Shown: positions 39,163-51,146 of the stretch, piece after piece
Position numbering within the stretch: position 1 is the first letter of the stretch
How the letters are laid out: every line of letters starts with the position of its first letter
From: Eutreptiella sp. 'Long Island Sound 2002'
Lineage: Eukaryota > Euglenozoa > Euglenophyceae > Eutreptiales > Eutreptiaceae
Assembly: GCA_964036045.1 (NCBI GenBank)
Contig: OZ038386.1
Location: forward strand, 13,861,433-13,925,432
Direction: 5' to 3'
DNA length: 64,000 bases
Notes under the pieces: generated by a model
Told to the model about the DNA's origin: nothing
Databases searched by the model: none
The model's input: the letters and a program-made list of their open reading frames with translations, nothing else
Position numbers and translations under genes: made by a program

Positions 39163-41595
39163 ATGGACGAATTTGCCGTACCAGTAATCGATGACAGCTC
39201 CATTCGGCAGCTACTTCAAGCCATTACCTCAGCCAGTGCCGACTCTCTGACAGCATCCGTACAGGATGTTCTCCGACAGGCTCCGCTCACCGAGGCAGCC
39301 CTGACGCAACTACTGTCGCAATGCAACTGGAATACCTCAAATAAAACATTCACGACTCCTTTAACTGCAGCCTCTAAAGCTATGCTTTCTCAGCACCTCA
39401 TCACAATCCTGAATCAAATTACGCAGCAGCGGTCAAAAGAAATCGTTGACGAAATGATGGAACAAGCCGTGAGCGACGACCCTATGACAAGAGGTCTGCA
39501 ACTCTCCTCTGCAAACAATATTCTGGATCTCACTTCTAAGAGAAGCGCGCTACTTACCGAAAAGAGCAACTTGGAGAAATCCGGTCACCTCAACAGCCCT
39601 GAAAATGCCTCCTACGGACAGCGGCTAACACAATCTATCGATGATCTGGGCATCGCTATTAGAATGACCCTACAACAGCTAGAGATAGCTGAGGACAACC
39701 CACTTCTGAAAGCCCGTAAGAACTATTTTGACCTCATCACTCAAGCCAAGGAAGTGGAAAGTCAACATGAACAGCTCGGAACCGAAGTCACCGCTGAGGA
39801 TACCAATCGCCTTCAAAAGCAGTGGACCATCATAAACTCGCAAATCGGGGAGGCAGAGAAAGCCATTTTCGACCTGCTTTGCAACCCTGACTCTAAGGTA
39901 TCAGATGTCATTTCTAAGCAGCAGGAACAGGTCATGCAGCAACAAAAGGTGCTCTTACATCAGAGAGAAAAGGTTCACTCCAAGCTCTCAAACGCTTTGG
40001 GCGTCTCTCCGCTCAAAAAGAAAAAAAAGCCAGCCGAAGCCCAAGGGTCGGCTGACCACCCACCCCCCGCTACGGAACCAGGGATCTCCATGACCCCTGC
40101 GAACATTCAGGCAGCTATTGATTTATGTGCTAACAAAAAAACCCTGCACGATCCTGAATTTCTGACCTCACTCATGGACTCTGAACAACAGCTCCTTATG
40201 ATGCAATTTAATTGGCTGCAGGACTTTGTGGTCCTTCAAGCTACTGCCGCCTTCTCCACTGATGGTTCCCCCAAAAGTTGGAAAGGACTCACGGATTTCT
40301 CAGATGATGATCTTTCACAACATTTTCCCAACTCACACACTAACTTTTTGTTAGTCACGAGGGACACAGAACTTACGTCCTGTGTCAAAACAGCGAATTT
40401 TCTTTACACCAGGTTGCGGCCAAAACGAATCGACATTTTGGTCGACCTGACGCACCAGCACAATTTCCCACAATGGTGTGACGCCCAGTTACAACACGCC
40501 TCTTGTACGCCACAGGCGTTCTCAAGACTTTCCAGACAGCTACAGGACACCGATGGACACTCCAGGGATTTTTTCGTTATTCTGCACACTGCTACTTCTA
40601 TAGATCAAAGACTGGAACCGGCCCGTTTCTCTACAAGATTGCTATCCCAGGGGCGAACCCTGGACCGCAAACCCTGCCAGTTGCCGGAGTCCCCTCTCCA
40701 CTCCCATGCAGTGCATATGTCTGAAAAGGATATGACACAAACAATGCTGAAGCTAGGCATGACCGGGTCCCAATGCTTCAACATTCCGGGACCGGTCAAT
40801 CTGAGACAGCAAGGCATACAATCAAAAATCTTTCTGGTCAATCTTGATGCACCACAGTGCGCTAGCTTCACTGCTGATTTTAAAAAGTTGGACTTTTTCG
40901 CACTTATGAGCATGTCGGAATTCGACGGCTCTATTTTCCCTCACTGCCACACCGTTCTCGATGTCTTCTATAAGAAGACCCACAAGGAAAACTACGCCAA
41001 ACATCTCTGGCGCAATGTCAAGCAAGCACTTTCTGATATTTCTGATCCTACGTACCTACAGGTCACCGGGTTTAACAAACTGCGGGTGGGCCTTTCCACT
41101 GAATCCGCCACTGAGCAGTTCATATCTGGCCCCTATGTCCAAATGAAGGCCAATGGCCTACTGTTCAAGGACGAACGCCAGCGTGACTGGTTCAAAGGGG
41201 AATCCGACACGGAGTCAGTCTCTTCCGCCTCTTCCGCCTCATCCTCACCGGAGGGGCGTTCCGATTTAAAAGTCGTTTATGACGTTCCCATTTGGTTACA
41301 GGGCCCGGCCCTATTGTCTTTCCTCAATGAAAACGGTTTTCTTGCTGAATCAGCGGTCCGGTCAACATGGAACCCGGGACGCTTTTCCACCGCCGCATGG
41401 CGAATAAAAGGCAAATTTGCCTCCGCAAACCAAAGCGTCATGCTTCATGACGAAGCGAAACAAATTTCAATTTCCATCATCCCCATCGATGAGTTTAATA
41501 ATCTCAAGCGTGAATCCATGGCTAACAGGAAAAAACCAGCCTCTGCTGAGTCCAAAAAGCCCTCTTATGCACAAACTGTGAAGCAGCCAACATGA
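39163..41595 (+). CDS. LINE E ORF1 protein (810 aa)
   Basis: An uninterrupted frame. The N-terminal half is helical and Gln-rich, with likely coiled coils around KQQEQVMQQQKVLLHQREK (about residues 245-265). It is followed by a Lys-rich patch (PLKKKKKPAE) that could bind nucleic acid. The C-terminal half matches LINE D ORF1 at KKTHKENY, FNKLRVGL and AAWRIKG. An acidic Ser-rich linker (ESDTESVSSASSASSSPEG) lies at about residues 682-700. No zinc knuckle is present. It presumably coats element RNA. The stop codon again overlaps an ATG (ATGACC at 41592), and the likely ORF2 ATG follows at 41601. Confidence 0.82.
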   Translation: MDEFAVPVIDDSSIRQLLQAITSASADSLTASVQDVLRQAPLTEAALTQLLSQCNWNTSNKTFTTPLTAASKAMLSQHLITILNQITQQRSKEIVDEMMEQAVSDDPMTRGLQLSSANNILDLTSKRSALLTEKSNLEKSGHLNSPENASYGQRLTQSIDDLGIAIRMTLQQLEIAEDNPLLKARKNYFDLITQAKEVESQHEQLGTEVTAEDTNRLQKQWTIINSQIGEAEKAIFDLLCNPDSKVSDVISKQQEQVMQQQKVLLHQREKVHSKLSNALGVSPLKKKKKPAEAQGSADHPPPATEPGISMTPANIQAAIDLCANKKTLHDPEFLTSLMDSEQQLLMMQFNWLQDFVVLQATAAFSTDGSPKSWKGLTDFSDDDLSQHFPNSHTNFLLVTRDTELTSCVKTANFLYTRLRPKRIDILVDLTHQHNFPQWCDAQLQHASCTPQAFSRLSRQLQDTDGHSRDFFVILHTATSIDQRLEPARFSTRLLSQGRTLDRKPCQLPESPLHSHAVHMSEKDMTQTMLKLGMTGSQCFNIPGPVNLRQQGIQSKIFLVNLDAPQCASFTADFKKLDFFALMSMSEFDGSIFPHCHTVLDVFYKKTHKENYAKHLWRNVKQALSDISDPTYLQVTGFNKLRVGLSTESATEQFISGPYVQMKANGLLFKDERQRDWFKGESDTESVSSASSASSSPEGRSDLKVVYDVPIWLQGPALLSFLNENGFLAESAVRSTWNPGRFSTAAWRIKGKFASANQSVMLHDEAKQISISIIPIDEFNNLKRESMANRKKPASAESKKPSYAQTVKQPT

Positions 41596-41600
41596 CCTCA

Positions 41601-42665
41601 TGACGTCACACTCACAAAAACCAGCACACCACCAGCCACCAGCGGTTGGACGTCCGACAGGAGACAACCAACAGCCAGTGGTTTATGCCGCAGCACACAC
41701 CAAAATAGCCACTTTTAACGCCAACGGGCTGACCACCAAGGTCCCCCCCCGTCAGCGACAACTTTTCGGAAGATAGGCAGGTCCAGATATGCCGTTTTCT
41801 GTATCGTAACTCCGTACATGTAATGGGACTTCAGGAAGCGCACATCAAGGATGATCAATGCCTTGAGCAGCTTACTAAACGGTTCAAGGACTGGGGGTTC
41901 GTCCTCCTTTCCAACCTGAGCCCCAAAGGTAGAGGGGGATCTGCACTGATTTTTCACAACACTTGGACACTCCTGAATTCGTATGCCATTGAAAAACGCC
42001 ACCTTTTTGCTCAGCTGGCTGACCCCGATGGGGTCAAGCACCATTTCTGTGTTTATCATTTTCATCATGACGCAGTCGAAAGGCAGCGCCAATGGACCTT
42101 GCTCTCGCAAGTCTCGCCCACTCTCGTCCCGGGAGACACCATCTATCTGTCCGACCACAATTCGGTCACAGTCCCCTCAAGGGACATTTCTGCACCGCAT
42201 CTATCTTCTGAGCACTCCACTGTCATCGCCGCCCGTGAAGCGGAACTTGATTTTCTGACGAACCATCAGCTCATCGACACATATGCATGTTTCCACAGTG
42301 GCAGACACTCCGATTTTGATTTGGAAGGCTGGACATGGGGCTTTGCCCCGGCCAAGCCGACTACGTCGGCTAGGCCCGACCTAGCCGCAAACGAGTGCGC
42401 CCCCGTCCTTGATAGGAGACGACGGATCGATAGAATTCTCCTTCACGAGAATTTCCAAAACTCCGTGGTGGAGTGCTATACCCGTTTTGTGGCCAATTCG
42501 GACCACAAGGCAGTTATTGCCTCACTGTCGGCCAAGCCTACCAAGCAAGGGAAGCGACTCAGAATCCCTACAACTTTCTTATCCTCGGAGGACACCCTCC
42601 AACAACTACAGGCTGAACTGCACTCCATCAACACTGAAGGTTACTCCAAGTGGGCGGACGGTTTG
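41601..42665 (+). pseudogene. LINE E ORF2, endonuclease part, broken
   Basis: It begins ATGACGTCAC at 41601, the same ATGACGTCA start as ORF2 of LINE D. It reads into KIATFNANGLTTK (Asn motif), then is interrupted by TAG at 41774-41776 near a C8 run; the frame resumes with MGLQEAHIKDD at 41823 (catalytic Glu). Further motifs are RGGSALIFHN, LSDHNSVTV, RRRIDRILLH and ANSDHKAVIAS. The protein then runs to about YSKWADGLEI, where homology to D breaks off because the RT fingers and motif A region are missing. Confidence 0.85.
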
Positions 42666-45154
42666 GAGATCACATTTACACAGACCACAAAATTCTCCCC
42701 CGTTCGGGTGTACGACAGGGGTGCCCCTTTTCGCCGACTATATTTGCCATGCTCATTTCCCCCATCATCCACAAACTTATGGATTTGTCAGAACATGTGC
42801 AAGTTCTGCTCTACGCAGACGACTTAATCATCATCATTGAATGCGACCCTGCAACAGGGGCAAGGGTGTTCCTCTTGGTCTGGAGCAGGGTTCAGGAATT
42901 CTCAACAATTACAGGTTTGTACACAAACCTGGACAAGTCCAACATTCTGCTCAAGGGGCATTGGGACCCCATACACAGGGTTCAGCTCCTGAGCACAGGC
43001 CTCAGAGTAGTCGACAAATACAAGTACCTGGGCATTGTCCTTGGGGCTACCACAGTGGAGGAGGCCTATGGACCTGCACTCAGAAAAGCCACAGGTCGTG
43101 CGTTTTCCATGCAGTCGTGGTCCCTCTCACTCGCTGAAAGGGTGGAACTCCTCCAAAGCCGGATTCTCCCACTTTTGGTCTACCCGTCTCGTGTTGTCTA
43201 CCCTACAGACAATGTCATCGCCGCGGTCAAAACAATTTATCGGGTGGCCCTCAAGCTCAGCAACTGGGGCATTACACTAGACATCCTGTCGCACAGCAAA
43301 GAGCATGGGGGGCTTGAACTGGCCCCCCCTGACACCTTCCTGCTTTGGCAATTTTCCACTATCTTTATTCGTCATGTCTACAGGGCTGAGGCCATTCCTA
43401 AATGTGTCACCGAGCCTTATGAGCGTTTTGCCACTGAGTATGGCATAAATATCTCCCCGTCCACGCTCCACACTTTTCAAATGGGGAGCAATGTGGCTTG
43501 GCACAAAATGCCTTATCTGGCTTGGAGCGCACGAGCATATTCACTTGTCACTGCCAAAGTGACCTTCAACCGGCCTGAAGCACTATCGTCTGACACCCCA
43601 CTCTGGCACAACAGACTGTTCTCCAAGCCGGCATCCCTCACCTACTATTGCCCCCAGCTTATCCGGCAGGGGGTCATTACGGTGGGAGATTTATTCAACA
43701 ACAGCACACATATTTCACAGATCGCACCCACTTGGGCCAGCATTTATCAGCAGGGAGTGTTTCATTATCACTCCTCTAATCCCGGACAGGCACCCACGAA
43801 CCCACCCCTCCACCCGGTTCCGGGAGCGGATGTGTGGTCTCGATGGACCACAAAATCCATGGCTTTGTTCCTCTGTTCCACAACCTCCCTGGCACCAAGG
43901 CAACCACCTGAGGTTTGGAAGGCCTTTCACCTTTTCAACATTCCCGCACACCACAAGGACTTCATCAGACGGGTGCTATGGCTCCGCCTCCCTGTGGGGG
44001 AGCGGCAAAAAGATTGGAAACCGGATGACGTGTGGTGCCCAATTGACGGTGAGCTAGAGACAATCGACCACGCACGCACGGAGTGCTCCTTGCTCAAAGT
44101 TGCTTTTGACACTATTTCCAAATGCTCCCCCACGGCCACTGTAGAGGAACGTCCAACCGCCCTGCTTTCCTCCTTCCTACAGTTTTCCTTTCAGTGCCCA
44201 ACAGGCTTCCTGGCCTGGGCGGCGGTATACGCCAATTGGCAGGTCCGCCAAAAGAAAAAATACCAACGACAATATTCAGCTACCTGGTCCCGCTTTGTTT
44301 CTATCTGGATTGCCACCTTGAAACTATGGGCTACATGTCCATCGAGCATCCCTATTTCAGATCATGACCTGCATCTTTTCATCGGAGCGCTACAGTCGCT
44401 TCTCCATGATGGAGTGCTACAACACCCCCATCTGCGTGTCACACCTCCCACTCCCCCGCCCAGCAAAAAACAACGCAAAGAAACAGCGCGCCGACTGCGC
44501 AAACAGCAACGGGCGGCGGAGCTGGAAGGAATTTTTGACACCCTCTCCGCGGACGGATACACCCTGGTTTTCACGGATGGCTCATCCGCCGAAACGGAAG
44601 GTGTGGGCCGGGTAGCAGGATATGGCATCTATGCGCACCCTGACATCAGCATCTCTGCATATGTTCCGGTACACTTCCGGCAGACAAACAACACGGCAGA
44701 ACTCCTGGCCGTGGTTCGGGCATTGCAAATCCTCTCTTTTGGTAAAGTCGCTATTTGCACAGACAGTGAGTACGTCTTCCTGGGAGCCACTGGCGCGGCG
44801 CGCCGGTGGAAACTCAGGGGATGGACGGGAAGCAGCGGTCCGGTTTCTAACGTTCCCCTCTGGGAACTTCTTCTGGACACCCTCAGTGCACACACAGGCT
44901 CCATCAAGTTTATTAAAGTGCCGTCCCATGTGGACATTCTAGGGAACAACGAAGCTGATAGATTGGCTGAACAGGGAAGGCTCTCCCATCCCAGATGCCC
45001 TGTACTTAAGACCCCGTCGCGGGACTACATCATGCCCACGTACACCCCTCCCACCAAGCGACAGCGCAGGTCCACTGTAGCCGAGCTGGATTCGATTGTG
45101 CAAGTTTTGAATTTTTCCCCTTACAAAGACAATATGGGAGGCAGTGTGGTATAG
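42666..45154 (+). pseudogene. LINE E ORF2, partial RT, connector and RNase H
   Basis: RT homology resumes just before SGVRQGCPFSPTIFAML and includes the active-site YADD in LLYADDLIIII, but motifs upstream, including the first catalytic Asp, are absent, so no active RT is possible. The connector follows. The finger region reads CPIDGELETIDHARTEC, where the second Cys of the C-x2-C pair is Asp. The RNase H (about 44545-44985) has all four acidic sites: FTDGSS, NNTAELLA, CTDSEYV and GNNEADRLA. The frame runs through to 45154, with its last residues inside composite repeat copy 2. Confidence 0.88.
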
Positions 45155-45212
45155 TGGTTAACATCGTCTGATGTCGTCTCGTAGATCGCCGGTTCGAACC
45201 CGGCCTGTAGCA
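45137..45212 (+). repeat. tRNA-like unit inside composite repeat copy 2
   Basis: GTGGTATAGTGGTTAAC A-box and GGTTCGAACCC B-box (45191-45201); near-identical to 36689-36763. Confidence 0.65.
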
Positions 45213-45443
45213 GTGCTCCCCCCCACCGGCCTCGCCCGACAGGGGACTGGGGCCCCTCCCGTTTCTATCTATTTTTTCACATTGGACTGGTCTATTTTCT
45301 TAATGCGCTGTTTTAGTTACATACACCATCATCAACTAGCAAAATGTGCCCGGCCACCTGTAGCAGTGCGCCCCGCCACCGCCCACGCCCGCTGGGAGGC
45401 CGCCACCCCACCCGTTGCTTGCCTCTGCCCGAGCCCCCGCGGC

Positions 45444-45523
45444 TGGGGCAGTGGGGTTCGAACCTGGGGCCAGCGCCGCTGGCATCCAGGGTGCTTCCAC
45501 TGAAGCACGGGGCACCTCACCAG
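45444..45523 (-). repeat. opposite-strand tRNA-like unit inside composite repeat copy 2
   Basis: The minus strand shows GTGCTTCAGTGGAAGC and CCCCAGGTTCGAACCCC, the same as 37015-37096. Confidence 0.65.
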
Positions 45524-46710
45524 AAATACGACTCCATAAGCACACAGCCACATGGCACACGTGCATCTGCAACGCATTCTGATTTCTGAGTCTTAATGTA
45601 TGTTACTCCCTTCACTCTTTGAAACTAAACAGCGACAGACGGGGTAAGGCCGAATGAGTGCCATGCTTTGCAGCCCGGTCAGCTCGCATGTGACACAGTG
45701 AATGCAGTCCACATTTACGGACGACTGCTTATATTGATTCAGGTTGTTCGCTAGAGTCGGCAGCAAAGGACAAGCACACAAGTGACCCACGGAGCTAACC
45801 GCAACGCCTCGCTGTATTTTACATAGTGGAGCACCCCAACCAAGAAGGGGACACGTGCATTGATTGGATTTCGCAGTACTGCTGGACTAATGGCTGGAAT
45901 TGTCTATGGCGGGGACATTCAGTCTATCAGAGCCGACCATTGATCCCCGGTGCAGAGCGCAGAAGGGGAATAAGGATAGGAAAAACGGGAAAGAATCATT
46001 GTGGTTGTTAGAAGCCCCTGTCAGGAAAATTATCCTGCAGATGCACACTCCGGGGCGCTCAAGTCAGTGCTGGAGTCGGCAAACCCAGCATGGACTCAGA
46101 GTGTGCATCTGGATGCACCTGGTCAACGGCACGGGCAACAGCCCGTCTCCGGGACGGCCGACCCCCGGAGTAGTCAAACAGGACAAGTCATCCAGGGGCT
46201 CCGTTGACACAACCAAAACACGCTTGAACCCACAGAGGGTCAGAATGGGCAGTGGCGAGAGGCCAATAGGCGCCGCCAAAGGCAAACAATCAGATACTGA
46301 GGCCTTGTGCCAACCCCCCCCCCCCGGGGTCCTTAAGGTGACTGCTCTCTGTGGCTGGCACACCGCGCACCCCAAAAAAGTCTAAGCTACTCACACCAGA
46401 CATGTCTCCGCTTCCAGTAAAGCGTCTTAATTTTTGCGCACAGGAATCACATCCGCTCATCCACTCCATTGGAGGACAGGCGATCCTCACCACACTCAAC
46501 CTAACGCTCATTGCAGATGCTCTCTCGACAACATCTGACATCAGTCGCTGTGACACTGTTTCATGGAGTGTAGCGAACTCTGACAGTGCAAGCCAGCTCA
46601 GCTCTCGCACATGCTCTGCAGAAGGCAGTCGTGACTAACTGCAACGTGTCTGCTGGCGCTGTGGTGTCAACGCCAGTTTACCACCCCCACACTCTCTACT
46701 TTTCCTATTG

Positions 46711-47064
46711 TATGTTTTCCCTGCTCTGTTTGAAACCAATCAGCAACTGAAGGGGACAGGCCGAATGAGTGCCATGCTATGCAGCCCAGTCAGTTTGCAA
46801 GTAGTACAATGAAGCTGGGATTTCCGGCGCGACCTCAGATCACATGGTCTCTCGGTATATGTTCTGACATAGAGGATTCGAGGGCAATTCAAGCACCACG
46901 GCGCGGCCGCAGCAACATGTACATGTTTGAGTGCACATACTATAGTGGAGCACCCCAACCAAGAAGGGGACACATTGCTGATACTCGTTGCACTGATCGG
47001 ACTAAGGCTGAAAGTGTCTATGGCGGGGACATTCAGTCAATCATTACCGACCATTGATCCCCCC
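46711..47064. repeat. composite repeat, diverged 3' portion (copy 3)
   Basis: It matches the second half of copies 1 and 2: GGCCGAATGAGTGCCATGCT, GGAGCACCCCAACCAAGAAG, TCTATGGCGGGGACATTCAG and CCGACCATTGATCCCC. The tRNA-like units are absent. The GGAGCACCCCAACCAA word alone recurs near 52900. Confidence 0.8.
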
Positions 47065-47152
47065 TTAAGGTGACCTCAAGGCAACATTCGGGACTGGTCT
47101 GGTTTGTGCAGCAGTGCAGCAAGGCAAAACAATGAACTGACAGTGGTGGCTA

Positions 47153-47202
47153 TGACCATATGCCTGTGTCATGGGGGTATATGCGAGCTCAGTATTCGCT
47201 GC
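47153..47202. repeat. dispersed repeat ATGACCATATGCCTGTG... (partners 21027, 38006)
   Basis: GACCATATGCCTGTGTCA and GGTATATGCGAGCTCAGTAT are shared with 21027-21078 almost exactly. Confidence 0.8.
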
Positions 47203-49442
47203 TCATGGCCTGGGTCCTTCAGCAATGGCCTGGTACAAAGGTGCCGCAGGTTTTGCATGTTGAATGCGACCAGTTTATTGTTGCGCTATGGCAATGGCAA
47301 CCCCCCCCCCCCCCGGCCCCCCAATTGGTGGCCGACTTAGCAGATTTGTTCTGCCAACTTCCAAACAGCTGGAACACTTATTGCCGATTGACTAAACACC
47401 TATGGCTCGTGGTCTGCCTTGAGGGACATTACATACACACGGGAGTGCAGCCCCAGTGGTGTGCAAATTGGTATTCAGTGTTTGAGCTGAGTGCAGTGCC
47501 GATTCTTGCATGCTCAGGGGTGGGGTGCCTGGACTTTTGTATGTGTCGTGTGCTGTCACAGTTCATTGTACAGCCAAGGGGGGGGGGCAAAACCATGACT
47601 GGACTGCCCCCTACCCCCCCTGTACACAGCATAGCTGTTCTCCACAGCTAGGGTCGGTGGCCCAGCCCCAGAGGACGGGGCAGAACAGATGTCCTGTGAT
47701 CCTTGCCTGTGATACATGGGGGAAGTCCTGCACAGTCTGTGCACAGTGTAGACGTGGCAGAGGAATTGCACATCTTTTCCGCCGGCGACAGCTCTGCTCC
47801 CGGCACGTTTTGCTCAGTGCCACGAGCAAACGAGAGAAGGGCCGACCCCTAGTAGCCAACTTGGGCCAATCACTTAGCATCCGTAGAAACATGCGCTGGT
47901 GGGACCTAATAGTGGGGTAAATCAAACTCAAGGACTTCCCCAAGAAAAAAATGTCCCAAGTAAGAATTCTCCAGCCTTTCTTAGATGCCCTATCTGAGGC
48001 ATACTTCGCGGGGAGGGATTTAATGCCACACACATCACAAGGAGAGTATCTGCACCGCGCGAGAGTATCGCGCTACTTTTACTGGCGGGTCTAACCAGAA
48101 TGGGTTGGCGTTTACCCCCTCCCAAAATGCCCCCTAAGGAGAGCAAACCCTTTGGTACAAGACTTATGTAAACATCCCTCCTTCCCACAAACATTGCACA
48201 AGCAAAAGGGCAACTCAATAAATGAATCCATTGCATGGCCCCAAAGCATTAATTGCAAGTGCTTGGTTGGGCCCGACCACCTATTCCCCAGCCGCGAGCC
48301 ATGGATGCGATTCGTTTGGTGTGTGTGTGGGGGGTGTTTGCTCCACGTTTGTAGGGGGGTTCGTTCCACAGTGTTGCTGGGCTCACATACACAGCAAAGC
48401 CCTGGGTTGTATGTGCTTGTGTGGTTATTGCATTTGGCGATTCGCTTGGTTTGGAAAGCGGTTGCATTGATTCTGTGGTGGCTGTATCTCAATTTCTACC
48501 ACTGCGGGCCAAAACTTAGCTGTGGTGGTAACAGTCTTTGCTTCGCCAGGCATCCATGCCCTTGCATCCCTTTCAGCATGATGTCACACTTTTTGTTTTC
48601 TGGGTGCCCAATGAATTGTAGCCTGCGGATCCACCGAGTTGTCTTGATTCTCAGTGCCATTGCGACTTCACGACCGCCTTTTTGCGTGCCCGCGCCATTT
48701 GGCAAGTGCTATCACGTAGTTCGGGCCCAGCCAGTGGGTGGGATGGTAGTGTGATGCAATCCGATTTATTTGCATTGTCTTGTATTGGTGCTTATGCCCC
48801 TCTAGTCTTTGACCTTTCGTGTCTTTTGCGTTACTTATGGGCACGGGGCTGTGTGTGTTGTCCTCCACAACGGTGGTCCTCTAGCCGGTGTCAGCCCCAC
48901 GCGGTGCTTCGTGTTTTAGGCTCGTGTGCCTGCATACCTCGTGTTGTGTCTTTGCCTACCTCCCACCATATCGTGCGGTGGCGGTGCATTATTATGCACA
49001 ATGCCAACAAACTTGGCAGAGATAGGTATCATCATCATCCTCATCAACCTCGGGAGCCTCTTCCTCTGCCCAAATGGAAGAAGGAATGTGTTCCCATGGG
49101 CCATAGGGCTAATACTGTTTTTGTCTCCGCAACATAAAATTTTTTTCCTCAGGCTCAACAAGTTCAAAGAGTGTAATGTGAGCTCTCAGGCAACCGCCTG
49201 GTTCAAGAAGTAGGGCATATAGTACAAACGAGGGCTCCACATTTGGCATGTGTTCCAGCTTTACCTGGGGAGCTGTCTCTGTTCACTACCTGCTTGGTCT
49301 ACCCCTTGCATATGCACTACGCAGTGCCACGCCTAACGGCCTTATGTTGATGGTGAAGCTCACGTTGTCTCCTGTATTGCTGAGACCCATAGATTTATCT
49401 TGCCTTCCACGGTACTTCCTCCCTGCAAACTCCTGTTTTCGT
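47203..49442. other. no gene recognised
   Basis: C runs at about 47300-47313 and G runs near 47580. Open frames on both strands are short, with Cys/Trp/His-rich non-protein-like composition. Confidence 0.45.
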
Positions 49443-49784
49443 TCACTGTGTGCTTTTTCCTCCTCTCTCTTGCGACATACTGTCCTCCTCTGTCCTATGC
49501 CGTTTGTGTATGCTGCTGCCGTCAGTACCAGATTCATTGCCATCCCTAGGGCGCCCTTTGCGGCTGGCGTTGATTGCCTCTGCATGCAGTATGGTGACAG
49601 CCCACTCGTGTCCTGCTAACAGCTTTCGAATGTATTGTCGAACCTCGTCCTTCACCCTCCGGTAAGTGCATTCCGTTATCTTTTTGGTAGATTGACTCCA
49701 GAGTTGCCTTGCCTGTTCCTCCCACTCATCCCATGCCGGTTGCGGTGACATCACATTTTGAGTATTGTAGTGTCGCATGTGCAC
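49443..49784 (-). CDS. minus-strand ORF, 113 aa, unidentified
   Basis: The composition is protein-like: WDEWEEQARQLWSQSTKKI, YRRVKDEVRQYIRKLLAGHE, then a charged hydrophilic C-terminus (NESGTDGSS, KRHRTEEDSMSQE). Upstream on the same strand (about 49800-49920) another stretch, WKVVAVHPEVERLL, also looks coding, so this may be a decayed or spliced gene or a transposon-encoded protein. No domain is recognised and no splice model is fixed. Confidence 0.3.
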   Translation of the reverse strand: MHMRHYNTQNVMSPQPAWDEWEEQARQLWSQSTKKITECTYRRVKDEVRQYIRKLLAGHEWAVTILHAEAINASRKGRPRDGNESGTDGSSIHKRHRTEEDSMSQERGGKSTQ

Positions 49785-49989
49785 CTACCCTTGTCTATAC
49801 CATTTGCGAAACACTTGTTGCACTATCCCTTTGGAGTCTTGATGGTACATCTTCTTTTTCCGCTGCTGGTAGTAATCTCTCCACTTCAGGGTGTACTGCA
49901 ACCACCTTCCAAATGCTCCACATGTGACCTTTACTTGTGTTCAGGTTGCATGCGTGAGCATACTTGTGAGAATGAGGTTCCCGAGTAGC

Positions 49990-51140
49990 CCTTAATATAT
50001 TTTCATGTGTTCTTTAACACATGGAACCCAAAGAGATTGGGTCCAATACATGTTTTTGGACAAATGTGATGATGAGAACACGACATGCTTGAATTGCACA
50101 TTTTTGGAATTGAGCATGCATGCTTCTGTAGGTGGGTGGTTTTCAGCGGTATTCCCGGGATACACGGTGTAATAATTGGCGTTGTGCGCGAGCTATGCGA
50201 CAACGCCCCATATGTCGATCCGGTCCCAGTGGTGCGTGCAATTTTGGCTGAGGGAGATCACGGTGTGTGCATCGGGGCCCCGCAGCAGCGCGCGCTTGAT
50301 GGACGCCGCTCATGTACTTTACGCCCTTCTCTCTGTGCAGGCGGGCATTCTACGGCTAATCGACGTGTTGCTTGGGGTCCGTGTGCAGTTTGTGCCAACG
50401 GGCTCGCGGGCGTGTGTGGGCGAAACTGCGCATGGCCTTGGAACAGCCCTGTGGTGTTGCGCGAGGGACTTCAGGGGCCGTATGGCGCTATGGTTTTGAC
50501 TGCTTGGCGAGCACCTAGGCCGCACTGGGGTTCTTCGTGTGCGGTGGGGGTCCTTTGCATGCATATTGTGCCGCTTTGGGATCAGGGGCCCTTTCTTTTT
50601 TCGGGGCGAGGGCCACTATGCGCCCGCTGAGTGGTATGCATGCCCGCGCAATCAGGTGTTGTTTTTCAGTGGGTGGCTGTGCTGGATCCCGGCGGGAGAG
50701 GAGGGGCATCTCGTGGCATTGTCCTGGGATGGAACGCTGGTATGCTCTTGCTTTTAGGTGCCGATTGTGCATAGCATGGAGGAGGCGACGGAAGGTGTTT
50801 TGCAAGCGCCCCTAACATTGAGGAGGTTTGGTACTTTCTGTTGCCACACGCGGGTGTTGTGGGTGAGTGGGAGGGGGAGCACGACTTGGATCTAGACTTG
50901 CCCTATTGGGATTGGCGACTCAGCCGCTGCCGCCTCTATCTGGTGGTGGAGGCAGCTATCGCCGATTGGTTCGCGTGTCGGGCGCTTGTGGGTGCGTTTA
51001 CCGGTCGCGTTTGTGCGTGCCCTGCGCTATGTTGTGTGCTCGGGTTTGTGTTCGGCAATGATGCTTGAATCCGCAGTCCCGGATAATTGTCGCATGACGG
51101 TGGATCTTCTACCGGTCACCAGCCAAGGTCACGTGTAGAG
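49990..51140. other. no gene recognised
   Basis: The GC-rich part at 50160-51060 yields several overlapping open frames on both strands, none of which stands out in composition. I cannot support a gene. Confidence 0.4.
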
Positions 51141-51146
51141 TTACCA

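Larger units (their letters stand above)
38616..45154 (+). mobile_element. LINE E, related to D, with internally deleted RT
   Basis: It shares the D-type 5' end (ACTTTCTGAGTGTCTATTTT) and gene order ORF1, EN, RT, RNase H. It has an extra small ORF before ORF1. ORF2 has lost the N-terminal half of the RT by a deletion near 42655-42670 and carries stops in the endonuclease start. At its 3' end, ORF2 runs into composite repeat copy 2 at 45094, so the original 3' UTR is missing or replaced. Confidence 0.88.
45094..45948. repeat. composite tRNA-derived repeat, copy 2
   Basis: Collinear with 36646-37504, including both tRNA-like units, and ending GACATTCAGTCTATCAG...CCATTGATCCCC. It directly follows, and partly forms, the 3' end of the LINE E reading frame. 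Confidence 0.88.

Noticed and set aside
50085-50630. Plus-strand open frame of 181 codons
   Set aside because: Cys/Gly/Arg-rich composition, two other frames equally open, and no motif; consistent with chance in GC-rich DNA.
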